A stretch of 64,000 nucleotides of DNA. Origin: Chrysophaeum taylorii (lineage: Eukaryota; Sar; Pelagophyceae; Pelagomonadales; Pelagomonadaceae). Each line of letters starts with the position of its first letter. Within the stretch, counting starts at the first letter, position 1. The position numbers and the translations under genes are program-made. Location of the stretch: the NCBI GenBank assembly GCA_029834535.1, contig JAQMWT010000407.1:62001-126000 (forward strand), given 5' to 3'. The notes below the pieces were generated by a model. The model was not told where the DNA came from, searched no databases, and saw nothing but the letters and a program-made list of their open reading frames with translations. This document shows, piece by piece, positions 10,927 through 21,493 of this stretch.

Positions 10927-11805
10927 TCACGACGTCGTAGTACTTTTTATCGACGTCCAGAGGCCGACTTGTTCGCGGAGACTCTCGTCGTCTGGACGCG
11001 CGATCGCCGCCCGTTCCGTCCTCTCGCGCGCGACGCTCAACTTTTCCGAATACGCTTCCCGAAACCAGGCCGACGTAATGGCCGCGCGCACCAGCGCATT
11101 CGTCGCCAACTCGCGGCGCTCGTCGTCGTCTCCTTCTTCGTTTACCGCCGCGCGGTCAAGCACCGGCGCGAGCGCTCTTATGTTCGCCTCCTCGAAGGTC
11201 AGCGCGTGCAGCAGAAACAACGCTTTAGAAGCGACTCTCGGGACATCACCGATCGCCCGCACGAGCACACTTTCTGCATAATTTTTGGCAAACTCGGACT
11301 CTAGCGCCGCGTGACCCCGAATCGAAGCAGAAATTGCCCCCAAACAAAGCCGCCGCTGCTCGGGGTCGGCGGACTCCAAGAATAAAGGAACCAAGATCCC
11401 GAGAATCCCGAGCTCCCGGACGCACTCCTGACACATCTCGTCGTTCTGAGCAACGGCCGCCACCACGCCGCAAGCTTCGCTCCTAGTTTCGGGATCTTCC
11501 AAAGCTGACGCCACGACCTTCATCCCCCCGAGCTTGCAGAGGTCCCTTGCGAGGTCCAGTTCCTGGACCAAATCCTCCAACTCCACCAGCGCCGCCTTGC
11601 CGTTCTCCTTTAAATGGATGCGACCCACGAGCCCCGCCACCTTCTTGGCCACGTCGACGGTGTACTCCTTCATTACGCCCTCGAGGAACTTGCGGTCCTC
11701 CGCGGACATTTCCTTCGCCGGTGCCGGCGAACCCTCCCCGCTTTGACTAAGCGACCACCGCAGCAGCGCGGACCACATCGGGTAATCAGGGTGCGACGCA
11801 GCCAT
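10927..11805 (-). CDS. HspBP1/Fes1-type Hsp70 nucleotide exchange factor
   Basis: A 292-residue, largely helical protein. It opens with the family's N-terminal signature (MWSALLRWSLSQ, then MSAEDRKFLEGVMKEYTVDV) followed by armadillo-like helices (ALVELEDLVQELDLARDLCK, ACGVVAAVAQND, RRLCLGAISASIRGH). Fes1/HspBP1 proteins bind the nucleotide-binding domain of cytosolic Hsp70 and speed ADP release. An ATG at 11871 would add 22 residues, but that stretch is Lys/Glu-rich and derived from a repeat related to the palindromic element at 16.7 kb, so the ATG at 11805 is preferred. Length fits the family (about 290-360). Confidence 0.8.
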   Translation of the reverse strand: MAASHPDYPMWSALLRWSLSQSGEGSPAPAKEMSAEDRKFLEGVMKEYTVDVAKKVAGLVGRIHLKENGKAALVELEDLVQELDLARDLCKLGGMKVVASALEDPETRSEACGVVAAVAQNDEMCQECVRELGILGILVPLFLESADPEQRRLCLGAISASIRGHAALESEFAKNYAESVLVRAIGDVPRVASKALFLLHALTFEEANIRALAPVLDRAAVNEEGDDDERRELATNALVRAAITSAWFREAYSEKLSVARERTERAAIARPDDESLREQVGLWTSIKSTTTS

Positions 11806-11834
11806 CACAACAAGAAGAACTTCCTCCTCCTTCT

Positions 11835-11955
11835 TTTTAGGGTTTAATGTCAAGTCCCTTGTTGCGGACATGAGGCCTAGGATTTTATTTTATTTTATTT
11901 TATTTTATTTTTATTTTATTTTATTTTATTTTATTTTATTTTATTTTATTTTGGC
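11835..11955. repeat. Repeat end and (TTTTA)n microsatellite upstream of the exchange-factor gene
   Basis: Bases 11835-11877 (contain GGGTTTAATGTCAAGT, then TTGTTGCGGAC) closely resemble the left end of the palindromic repeat at 16670-16715. A TTTTA array of more than ten units follows to about 11952. This is presumably promoter or 5'UTR sequence of the minus-strand gene. Bases 11956-12399 hold no gene; a 9-bp inverted repeat (GATGATGTC/GACATCATC) lies near 12220-12252. Confidence 0.5.
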
Positions 11956-12399
11956 ACCCTTGTTTGAAAATCAATCAAATCTACAATCAGAATGAATCTA
12001 CAATTGAGAACACTGTGGCGTAAGGAGAATTTAGGCCTACCTGGCGTGCCTTCAAATCCTGGCTCGCCGCTCGCGTCCGTGCCCTTGATGGAGTCACTGG
12101 ACGAGGATGGCCGTTCTCTCGCCACACAACCACAAACAACTTCCGTGCCTGGTCCTCACAACTTGAGGATCGGCTGTTGCTTTATGATTAAGAACACTTG
12201 AATCACAGAAATCAGGGAAGATGATGTCGTAAAGAAAACTGACATCATCATAACGGAGGAGGGTGCCCCTGATAAGGGGGGCCCTTAGAAGAGGGGTAAG
12301 CCTTAGGAGGCGGGAGTTGCCGCCACAGGACTCCTCTGGTAAGAATTCGAGCTGCCCCAGCGAGCTGCTAGCGCGAGGAGCGCGGCTTCGCCTTACGAG

Positions 12400-15300
12400 C
12401 ATCTCGTCAACGAATCTTCTGGTAAACGCGGGTGATGATCGGTTCAGGAACTCGGCCACAGCGTAAAGTAAACTTGGGGATCAACACATCAATCTCGTGC
12501 GGAGCAAAATCCGTGACACAAGGAGTTGTGTTGGAGGAAATTCTGGACTTGTCGGTGAAACTTCGACCTTCAACAACGTCCTTGAACTCGGGCTTGAGTT
12601 TGCGGTGCGAAAGGTGAGAGGTCGGCTTGAAATAAGCGACATCATCGTTCGGACCCAAATCAGAATAGGAATGTAGAGCAACACGATCATTCTGGTAATC
12701 GTAAGGCTCGTAAACTTCGGCAACATAAATCTTCTCGCGCCAATCAGAGCGCTTCCGGTCAGGAATCCGGAAAACAACAAACTTGCCGTGCTGATAATTA
12801 ATCATCACGGAAGGTATCTTCGGGTTTGCGGATGGTTTGATCAACGATCGGAGGTACCATCACAGGCGTGATCTGACTAACATGAACACGTCGTTCTTCG
12901 GGCGGAGAGACGAGAGACTCAATCCTATAGGTGACGGGGGAAAGGCGTTCCTTGATATTAAACGGTCCTCGCCATTCCGGTCGAAGCTTGTTCTGAAGGA
13001 AAGGAATGTAGAGCAAAACGTGCGATCCTTCCATGTATTCAACATCGACATGATCGGCATTGTAGGCCAATCGTTGTTTCTTCAAAGCTTTATCACGAGC
13101 CTCGCGGACGATCTTCGTATAATACTTCAATCGTTCGCGAGTTTCGGCGACTGCATCAGAGCGAATCTTCGGCAACAATCACGTATCAAAGTCCATAAGC
13201 GTGTAGTCAGTCGGCAGCATCGGCTGACGGTTCAGGCGCAGCATAAAGGGAGAAATCTGCGTGCCTGGAATAAACTTGCGGTTATAACAAAGCGCAATAT
13301 AATGAGCAAAGTCAGGCCAATCCGTGATGTTCCGGCCCTGAAGGCAAGCACGGAGGAAGGCCTTGATAAATCGGCTTTTACGCTCAGCCGGGTTCGACTG
13401 GGCATGATAAGGAATCGTAGTTTGGTATCGGGTGTTAAAGAGATGGCAAAACTCGCGCATCAACTTGTTCACGAACTCTTTACCGTTGTCGGTACGAATC
13501 ATCTGGGGCAAGTAGCCCTCGAGGAGGATGTTAATGACAAAAGACTCGAGGACAGACTCAGCAGTCTTATCGTTCAAAACATCCAGAATCAAGAAATGCG
13601 AGAACGGATCAAAAAATACTAGAAGATACGTCTCGGGACCAGCGCTGGGCAAGGGTCCAAATAAATCCATGCAAAGAACAGCACCATCACCATCGTAGAC
13701 GGGCTGCTGCAAGAGTCCAGCTCGTTTCGGCTCAGGCGTACGAGCTTTCTGGCAAACTAAACATTCAGCAATGAAGACTCCGACTTCGTTCGACATGTGG
13801 GGCCACCAAAATCGTTCTTGGATAGCCTTGACGGTACTGTGACGTCCCATATGACCACCGTTAACCGGAGTGTCATGGTAGAGTCGAATAATGCGCTTGC
13901 GCAACGTAGCAGGTGCAACAATCATCGGGTGCAAATCAGCAGAAATGCGGTAAAGAACGTCTTTAACGACTTCGAATCGTTCGTTCGCTCGGGAACGTCG
14001 CGGCGTCTGACCTTGGGCCATTCGGTAGCGACTATCCTCGCAAGTAGCATCAGATTCTTGCTCACGTGCGATCTCAGCGAGCGTCATATTATCGGGTATC
14101 TTATCGATATAATCTTTGTACGCGGCTGCGTCCTTGAAGATCTGTGGCTCATCGCGCGCACGGTTCTTCCAACGTTGTCTCGTAGCGTGAGACGTAGCCA
14201 ATTTCATCGGATCCTTTTCAGGATCTTCTTCCTCGTCTTCCGGCAGTTCGGTCGTAATAAACGACATTATGAAGTGGCAGCCGGAGGCGGGAACTCCTCG
14301 GTCATCAACAGGTCGGGGAAGCTCTTGGAACACCAAATAAGTGTGGTTCAAAGGTTCTCCAAACTCGTCAGTCTCGATGACATGATCTATCGGGTTGCGG
14401 GAGAGACAGTCAGGGATACTCATTCCCAGTGACTTTCCCGGCTTGTAACCAAGTTCAGGGTCAAAATTGGCGAGGCGCATCGCCCAACGAGCAAGCTGCC
14501 CAGACGAGTGCGTCGCCTTACGTAAAAACGTCAAATTTCGGTGATCGGTCTCCAAAACAGTGCGGTGCCCTTCGATGTAGGCTCGAAAGTGCTCTAGAGA
14601 AAGTGTAACTGCCAGCAGCTCTAGCCGACGAGGCTCATAATTCCGCATCTCCTTCGGCACAGCTCGGCTCCAGTATTCAATTACTCGTTCTTCTCGAGTC
14701 ACTCTTCCGGCATCGTCCTTGACTTCGACAATCTGGAAGAGATATGCTCCAAGTCCATCCTTGGAAGCATCGGATCGGATCTGAAAAGGCAGATCATAAT
14801 CGGCGTGGTAGACTCCACGGGAATCAACTAAAGCTTCAATAATCGTATCCCAAGCTTTCTGACACTCGGGCGTCCACTCGAACTTTACACCTTCGAGGCA
14901 TAATCGTCTCAACGGTTCCACAATCTTCGAGTAGCCCTTCACATATCGCCGGCAGTAATTACTCATGCCGATGAAAGAACGTATCTGGGTCTTCGGGGAA
15001 GTATTCGGTAAAGTACCTGGAATCGGCATCTTCTGCAGTGCTTCCAGCGTCTTCGGATTCGGCTTCAAGCCTTCTGGGGTAGAAATGTGTCCCAGAAATT
15101 CTATATCATCCTTGAGAAGGTGGAACTTCGCGGTTCGACCGCTGTACCCTCTCTGTGCCAAATGACACATCACTTCGATCAAAACTTGTAAATGTCGATG
15201 AAGATCGTCGGATCCCATCATAATATCGTCAACAAACGCAACCAAGTCTTGTTTCATCCATTTCGAAAGGTCGCTCGCCATTTGCTTGCAGAAAAGAGCT

Positions 15301-16540
15301 CCGGCCGTCTTCACACCTAGAGGTAATCGCAAGAAACTGTGAGCGCCAAGTGGGCTAACCATCGTGACAGCGTTCTGCGCTGCCGGATCCAGACGAAGGT
15401 TGTGGTATCCCCATCTAATATCAATGCATGTCCGCCATCGTCTCATCGCGAGAAAGGCTAAAGCATCATCTTGTCAAATGTTTGGCCAACTGTCATTGAC
15501 CAATTGATCGTTGAGCTGACGTAAGTCAACTGCAGCACGGGACGCGTTTGACGTTCCAATCTCAGCTCCTTTCTTCGGAAGCATCAACACAGGAAAGCCC
15601 CAAGGTGAGTTGGCCGGACGAAAGACTCCATCCCGGCACCACTCGCTGATCTGCTTGCGGAGACAATCGAGCTTCGCAGGCGTCAGTCGGTAGGGCGTCA
15701 TCTTTATCGGTCGCGGATTCGCGTCTTTGAATCGCAGAGACACAGGAGGCGAGTCCACAGGTCTCATAATCGGGTCGAAAAAGGCCCAAGAATATTGCAC
15801 ACAGTGACGGAGCATCAGTTTCGCCTCGTCATCCACGTGCGGATTGTCAGGAATTCCCAGCTCCTGAACAACCTTTTCAACTTCTTCCTTCGTAGGAATT
15901 TTAATTTTCATTGCTTCGTTATCCTTGACATGCTCAGGAGTTTGCGGCAGCGGTGCACCCTCAGCATCGCGCGGCGCATCTTTCCATGGCACATCAAACT
16001 TTTTCTCATATTTTAGCCTCACTTCCGGGTGGCTTTTGTTGATCCTCTCGCCTTTGACACGAACCTTCGGCTCGCTCTTAATCTTCGGTTCCCGATCTCG
16101 CTCAGGATCTGGCGGAACGTCCAAATTTGGTTGTCGGGGGGGGGCAGCAGAAGAAGCGTGAGACGTCCCCGGCTCATCTGTTGCACGCGGAATCAACGGT
16201 ACCTCTGGAGGTTTCCATTTGGTGCGATCTTGGAGATCATCAGTCGATACCCATCTTACGACACGTGTGCGCGTGTTTAACAGCGGAACTTGTACGTGAC
16301 GAAGGGTGGTTTCATCAATTTGCAAATAATAATCAAACGGTCGGTCTGCAGGACTCAACGCGGACGGCAAAGTTTCGCCGCTCAAGTGAAAATCCTTGGT
16401 CACAGAGTTGTGCAGATCGAGAACTAATAAGGTCATCGTGTCTGGTGGCACGACAGACGCCAAGTGTTTCAACGAGGTCGTCCTGGAGAAACCGGCCCAA
16501 TCGAAATCAAGGGGCATAGTCAGCAACTCCGAAGTCATTT
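12400..16540 (-). mobile_element. Ty3/gypsy LTR retrotransposon (fossil)
   Basis: A Ty3/gypsy pol region on the minus strand. Parts in order of translation: a Pro/Lys-rich leader and start of reverse transcriptase (about 15.5-16.5 kb); reverse transcriptase with the active-site box FVDDIMM; RNase H; the HHCC zinc domain of integrase (GHMGRHS then CLVCQKAR); the integrase core; and an integrase C-terminal domain ending near 12.4 kb. No gag domain was recognised and I could not define the LTRs by eye, so the outer limits are those of the coding part. It is broken, with only about two or three breaks, and its motifs remain clear, suggesting a fairly young insertion. Confidence 0.88.
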
Positions 16541-16669
16541 TCAGATTCAGAGATCTGTAATCGGAACGGCGCGGTCCTACGCGAAGCGGGACACGCGTAG
16601 TTCTGACGTGAACACTGTTGTCTTATACAAGCATATTCGACCATGAATAATAACAACATAGTGCACGAT

Positions 16670-16915
16670 TTTGTGAGGGTTTAGTGTCAAGTTCGTTGTT
16701 CGGCCGTGCAGGAGGGCCAAAGACGCGTCGATCGGCATCCCGGCCTAAGCCGGATTCGTCGATAGCACACATCTTGTCTAGGAGTGAAAACTACTTTTGT
16801 CTGTAGAATCTGCTCAACGTCGCCACTGCCTTAGGCGAGGATGCCGATCGACGCGTCCTCGACCTCACTTTGACATCCAATATCAATTTTAACCCAAAAC
16901 CCTCCCAAATTCCTC
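16670..16915. repeat. Palindromic MITE-like repeat
   Basis: The two halves are an imperfect inverted repeat. GACGCGTCGATCGGCATCC at 16722-16740 is exactly complementary to 16839-16857, and the match extends inward (CCTAAG/CTTAGG). The outer ends also correspond (GGGTTTAGTGTCAAG against TTTGACATC...AACCC). It has no coding capacity and lies just outside the gypsy coding region. A related single end occurs at 11835-11877. Length and structure fit a foldback or MITE element; the superfamily is unknown. Confidence 0.55.
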
Positions 16916-17049
16916 CACGAGTCGTGTCAGGGTGAGCTGGTGAGAACGCAAGGCGCTGGGTGGTAAGGAGTAAAATTAAAGGGTTAGGGAGTATATTTAA
17001 GTGGTAAGGGAGAAACTGATAGGGTTAGTTAGTAAATTTAAGGGTTAGA

Positions 17050-18120
17050 GTTTGAGGTGTTGTCTTGATTTTCGCGTGGCGCTGGTAGCGCCTCGCTGAG
17101 GACCGACGAGCGCGACAACATGTCGGCAGCGCATGTACTGGAAGTGCTGCTGGACACTCCTGCAACTGTTGATGGCCTCCAGGGACGAAACGCGCTTCAC
17201 ACCAACCCGGCTCCACTGGTTTTACAACTCAGGCGACAAGCAGCATGACAAGCTTCGTCAAGTAGCGACCAACGTGACAGATCCCGACGTTTACGACGAA
17301 GAAGACGACGACAGCGACAACGATGTCGACCTCACGATCGATCCGACCGACAATCAAGCCCCCTTATTAGAAAAGGTCTTCCTATCTGAGCGCGGCGGCG
17401 GCGTCAAGTGGTTCTGGAGTCTGCGGCTCTCTTCTAGACGCTCAAGGTTGGCAAGCAGCACCAAGGCTTCTTCTGGGACTCGGACAATTTTCTCCTTCAG
17501 GTCGAGGACGTCCTCGATGTCATGGAGGTTTGGTACCTTCGTCACCAGTTCCTAATTGAGGTCGAATACCACTCGTTGTGACGCGTATCACTCGCTCCGT
17601 GGCCAGCTCGACAAGTTGGGCGATGTTGTTCCGGGGACCTCAACCAAGGAGATCCTCGGGATTCAATTGCCCGGACTTCAAGAACGAGCTCAACCTCCTC
17701 CAGCAGCTCGTTCTTGACCGTGGCCACATACTACTCTCGTCGCCGAAATGCCACCCAGAGCTCGCCGGCGATGGCGTTGAGTACGGCTTGGGGCCAGTCA
17801 AAGCGGTACTACCGCAAACATAACACCGGAACAGAACGTGAGATGGCGTGCCGACAACGTGAGCGCGTCTTCGACAGCATTGAACCCCAAAAATAAACCT
17901 TCCGCCTCTCCTCCGGCTCGTGCGGTTCTCTCACGTCGCCCGCGAGTACAAACTCGTCTACCGCTGCTGCGAGGACGGGGGCACCGCCGAGTTCGAACAA
18001 CACGCCAAAATCGAGCGACAAAGAGAGGCTGCGCGTCTGTCTCAAGCGCAAACACTTCTTCCATCGCGCGATCGACGCATCAATTCTATTCGCGTTGACT
18101 CTGGAGGAGGAGGAGGATAA
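17050..18120 (+). pseudogene. Decayed DDE (IS630/Tc1-like) DNA-transposon transposase
   Basis: Protein-like plus-strand segments in several frames make up one transposase. An N-terminal part (HVLEVLLDTPATVDGLQGRN) leads to an Asp/Glu-rich stretch (17280-17360), a middle part (LIEVEYHSL, then LRGQLDKLGDVVPGTSTKEI), the conserved C-terminal catalytic-Glu region (FKNELNLLQQLVLDRGHILL followed by PKCHPELAGDGVEYGLG near 17685-17800), and a tail (FSHVAREYKLVYRCCEDGG near 17925-17980) like the C-termini of IS630/Tc1-type transposases in algae and fungi. At least four frame changes or stops separate the pieces, so it cannot make a full product. Terminal inverted repeats were not identified. Confidence 0.55.
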
Positions 18121-19404
18121 CGTCGCTGACTAGCTATATGCATGCATGACTCTGGTGATGACCTCGACACTCGAAAAGCGCGGCGAGGGGACTAGGAACA
18201 GTCCCCTCGCGTATCGGGGTCGCTCTGCGGTCTGACTTGAGTCGCTACCGACCGCTAGCGGCACGTAGGGTACTGTCGAGATTGGACTCGCAATGCGGAC
18301 GCCAACTTCAGGTATAGTGTATATAAGTCATACGGGCTCGCCCGGAGTCAATTGCACCTTCACGGGCAGCCCAAGAGGACCTCCTCGGAGGCCCGTACGA
18401 AACTCCGGTGTCCAAATCCACCGATTCCCCCCTCAAAAAACCCGCGGACTCAAACGGGGTTTTTATAGTCTTCGAATATGCTTTTGTTGAAAAGTTTATA
18501 AAATTTCAACCAAAGCACAGTGGTCGGATCTATAGGTCACGTCAAACTCCACTTCCAGTATGATTGATTGCCTTTCACGATGGTCAAGTCAAAGTCAACA
18601 TCACGAAAACGAGAAAAAAAGCGGCCGGCAGAGGCCGGAAACGTCCCGCGCGCACAGCTAGCGTCTTCCTCGCCTTCCCAGGTCTCTCGTACCTCCCTCC
18701 GAATGCAGAAGCAGAAGAAAACACAACACTGCTTTCTTGTTGGAGGAAAAACAAACCGTCGTCACCGAAATGTAGCCATCCAAAGTACCCGCTGGTCTCC
18801 CTCCCTTCCTTCCTTCCTCCCTCCCTCCTCGGCATCGCAGCAGTTCGTAACGCGTCGTGCCGCTCTTCGGATCGCGACAGATGCAGCAGTGCGTCCGTGT
18901 CTTTCTTCGCACGCTCTGTGTGATCCCCTGTCAGGCGCTTAACGTGCTTACAAACCCCTGATGGCGCCGCTCTCTTTCCCGGATTTCCCGGGCGTGTTAT
19001 CCCGATACTGCTCCAGTGGAATGTACGGCATCGCGTCGAATTAATTCCTCCTCCTCCGCCCCGCTAACATCCTCGCCCAACACGGGCTGGTGTACAAGCA
19101 CTGGGGAGCCGCTTCCGTCATCGCCGCCGAGGTCACGTAAAATCCCGTGACCAGATGTGCGCCGCAAAAAAAGTGGTCATGTCGAGAGTCACGTCAACGT
19201 CAACGTCAACATACGACGGTCGTTTGGCCTCAACATTTTGACGACCCCTCTGTCAAAAGGTAGAGCCCTAAAAATCAAAAAACGACTCACCCACTGCTTC
19301 GGACGTCTTCCGTTTAAAAAATTTTCTCGGGATAATACTCGTCCGCGGCGGCGGCCACTAGACTAGAATCACACCGCCCATGTCGCCGCCGAGAGGTCGG
19401 GCAG
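18121..19404. other. Gene-free stretch
   Basis: Nothing coding can be supported. It contains a C/T-rich run of CTTCC units near 18800-18830, CAACGT repeats near 19193-19212 and mixed sequence. Confidence 0.5.
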
Positions 19405-19560
19405 CCCCACCCGATCCCAGCAGGACGTCACCCTGAAGGTCGCACATAGGTCGCCGGGCGGCAGCATGCGCACGACCTACCAAGGCGGGGCCCTTGGTCC
19501 TCTCTTCGCCTGCCCCACGACTCGGCGATGACCCCGACTCTAGGTAGGTCCCGCACACCT
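19405..19560 (+). repeat. Diverged copy of the 31.5-kb repeat family
   Basis: Bases 19409-19556 match 31605-31740 with scattered 2-4-base insertions. Shared blocks are GATCCCAGCAGGACGTCACC, CGGCAGCATGCG, CTCTCTTCGCCTGCCCCACG and CGGCGATGACCCCGACT. In the 31.5-kb copy this is the end of a reading frame (…LGDDPD-stop); here the frame is disrupted. It is an old mobile-element fragment just upstream of the dehydrogenase gene. Confidence 0.5.
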
Positions 19561-19652
19561 ATCTACGCCCGCCCGCCTCAGCCTGCAGGCACTCACATCT
19601 CTCCTACCCTAAGAAATCAGAAGAGTCAAGAAAAGGAAATTTATCTCCAAGG

Positions 19653-20522
19653 ATGCAGTGGCTTCTCGCGTGCGTTGCCGGGTTGGTGGCAGGGTTGTGG
19701 GGTCCGAAAAAACGCGTCGGGTGCGAGTCCGAGGTGGTGGTGGTGACGGGGTCGTCGGGGGGGTTAGGGAAAGCTATCAAAGCGCAGCTCGAAGCCGAAG
19801 GCTTTGAAGTTGTGGGGGCATCGCGGTCCGAGGGCATCGACCTGAGGTCGGCCGAGTCGATGCGCGCGCTCAAGGAGAAAGTGGCGAGCAAGCACCTCGT
19901 GGGGCTCGTGAACAACGCGGGCACCTATTCGGGCGAGGGATACGGAAATCGCGATTACGTCGGGGAGCTGATTTCGGGTCGAGTTTACGAAGACTACGTC
20001 GCCGACGAAGCCGTAAACGTTCGCGCAATGATCAACGTCACCGGGACGCTCGTTCCGGATCTCCTCGAAGGGGCCAAGGCCTGCGGCTCGGCGACCATCT
20101 TGAACGTTGGAAGCATCAACGGCGTGCTCTCTTTCGAGGACAGTTTACCGTACGGCGCGACCAAGGGCGCGGTCGAGATGTGGACCGATGCGCTCCGCCG
20201 CACGTTGGCGGGCAGAGGGATCCGCGTCACGGCGCTCCAGCCTGGCCTGATGCGCACCAACATGTGCCCCGACGCCTACTGCGAACCGCCGGAAAAAACG
20301 TGCGTGCCGGCCGTCGTTCGGGCGCTTACCCTCTCCGAGCCGCGGTCGCGGTACACGTGTGCGATGCGCACAAAGTCTTCGGGGGTTTTCTTCGATTGGC
20401 CCGAGTTGTTTTGGATCCAGAAGCACCTCCCGACCTGGCTCGCTGACAAATTAATGCCGCGAGGCATGATGATCGATTGCGACGACAACAACGGTAAAAC
20501 AAAGAACAGCAAGTTCTGTTAA
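19653..20522 (+). CDS. Short-chain dehydrogenase/reductase (SDR)
   Basis: A 289-residue classical SDR, a Rossmann-fold NAD(P)-dependent oxidoreductase. Visible elements: nucleotide-binding TGSSGGLG (residues 32-39), NNAG (87-90), catalytic Ser154, Tyr167 and Lys171 (YGATK, with Ser exactly 13 before Tyr) and PGLMRT after the active site. The first 17 residues (MQWLLACVAGLVAGLWG) form a hydrophobic anchor, as in membrane-bound 11-beta-HSD or retinol-dehydrogenase-like SDRs, so an ER location is plausible. Substrate unknown. After GASRS at the end of beta-2 comes EGIDLRS, so cofactor preference (NADP possible) is not settled. Its TAA overlaps the TAA of the convergent sulfotransferase-like gene. 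Confidence 0.85.
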   Translation: MQWLLACVAGLVAGLWGPKKRVGCESEVVVVTGSSGGLGKAIKAQLEAEGFEVVGASRSEGIDLRSAESMRALKEKVASKHLVGLVNNAGTYSGEGYGNRDYVGELISGRVYEDYVADEAVNVRAMINVTGTLVPDLLEGAKACGSATILNVGSINGVLSFEDSLPYGATKGAVEMWTDALRRTLAGRGIRVTALQPGLMRTNMCPDAYCEPPEKTCVPAVVRALTLSEPRSRYTCAMRTKSSGVFFDWPELFWIQKHLPTWLADKLMPRGMMIDCDDNNGKTKNSKFC

Positions 20523-21304
20523 GGAGGAGAAGAAGAAGAAATATCGATGAGGCGGGTGTAGACGGGGAGGGCGCGGTCGACATATCCTTGGAGCCAGGGC
20601 GGAAACTGGGCGTAGAGGTGGTCGAGGGGCTTTGGTGCTTTTTTCGAGGCGTCGAAGCCCGACGACGCGAGGACAGAGGTGTAGAACTCGGCGAAGAGGC
20701 GGATCGACCGGGGCCAGTCGGGGCGCGGGACCTTGGGCTCCCACTCGAGCATGGCGTCGACAAACTCTAACCCTGAAAAGTCGCAGATCTCTTCAAGGCC
20801 CGATTTTGGGTCGCTCATGAATTTCTCGACGCCGACGACGAGATACTTCGCACCAGTTGCTTTGGCGTGATCGAGGAGGCGGCCCTGTGCCTCGAACCCG
20901 AACTCGCGTTCCGGAAACACCTCGCCCTTGGTCGCTCGAAGAAAAGATTCGGCGATACGAATCGGGTGCCGCAGCAGGAAGATCTGAGCGAACGCGGCGC
21001 AGAAAGCGGGGGGGGGGCCTAGGTGGTAGAAGCTCAGGTCCTTCACGACGATGTTATTTTCCGTCGTCACGTTGGCGATCCGCTCGCCGATCTCCTTCTC
21101 GACGGCCGCATACGTCGCCTTCTCCAGCAACACCGACGGCTCCCACGACTCGAAAATAGTCGTGCCGCGCTCGGGGCCGAGGTAGTAGTACTCTAGAAAC
21201 GGCTCGTGAAACCCCGTCGTCCCGGGCGCCTGCCGCAGCGCGTGCTCGATGACCGTCGACGACGCGCGGGGGGTCGACCATATCCAAATCTTTGCAGCTC
21301 CCAT
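20519..21304 (-). CDS. Sulfotransferase-like P-loop protein
   Basis: A 261-residue protein of the PAPS sulfotransferase-like fold. The N-terminal loop IWIWSTPRASSTVIEHAL resembles the 5'-phosphosulfate-binding loop, and FLLRHPIRIAESFLRATKG carries the Arg...Ser pair of the 3'-phosphate site. A central acidic/helical part and a Trp-rich end (QFPPWLQGYVDRALPVY) follow. The closest general match I recall is the small sulfotransferase-like family found in bacteria, algae and fungi rather than Golgi carbohydrate sulfotransferases; the acceptor is unknown. Start: the fold begins right after the ATG at 21304; two ATGs at 21376 and 21379 would add about 25 residues (MMSFVVFRRRVSSF...), possibly a short targeting leader. 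Confidence 0.65.
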   Translation of the reverse strand: MGAAKIWIWSTPRASSTVIEHALRQAPGTTGFHEPFLEYYYLGPERGTTIFESWEPSVLLEKATYAAVEKEIGERIANVTTENNIVVKDLSFYHLGPPPAFCAAFAQIFLLRHPIRIAESFLRATKGEVFPEREFGFEAQGRLLDHAKATGAKYLVVGVEKFMSDPKSGLEEICDFSGLEFVDAMLEWEPKVPRPDWPRSIRLFAEFYTSVLASSGFDASKKAPKPLDHLYAQFPPWLQGYVDRALPVYTRLIDISSSSPP

Positions 21305-21493
21305 CGTGTCGTCGTCCTTTAATTTCGTCGGGAAGACGAAGGAAGAAACTCTTCTTCGAAAAACAACAAATGACATCATCTTTTTAACGTTATCAGGTCT
21401 TCGTTACCACAGAATATCGGAAAAAAAGCATTCGTCGGTCGTCGTCGTCGTGGGTCTGGGACACTCTCGAATTCGTAAAACAACAAAACAGAC

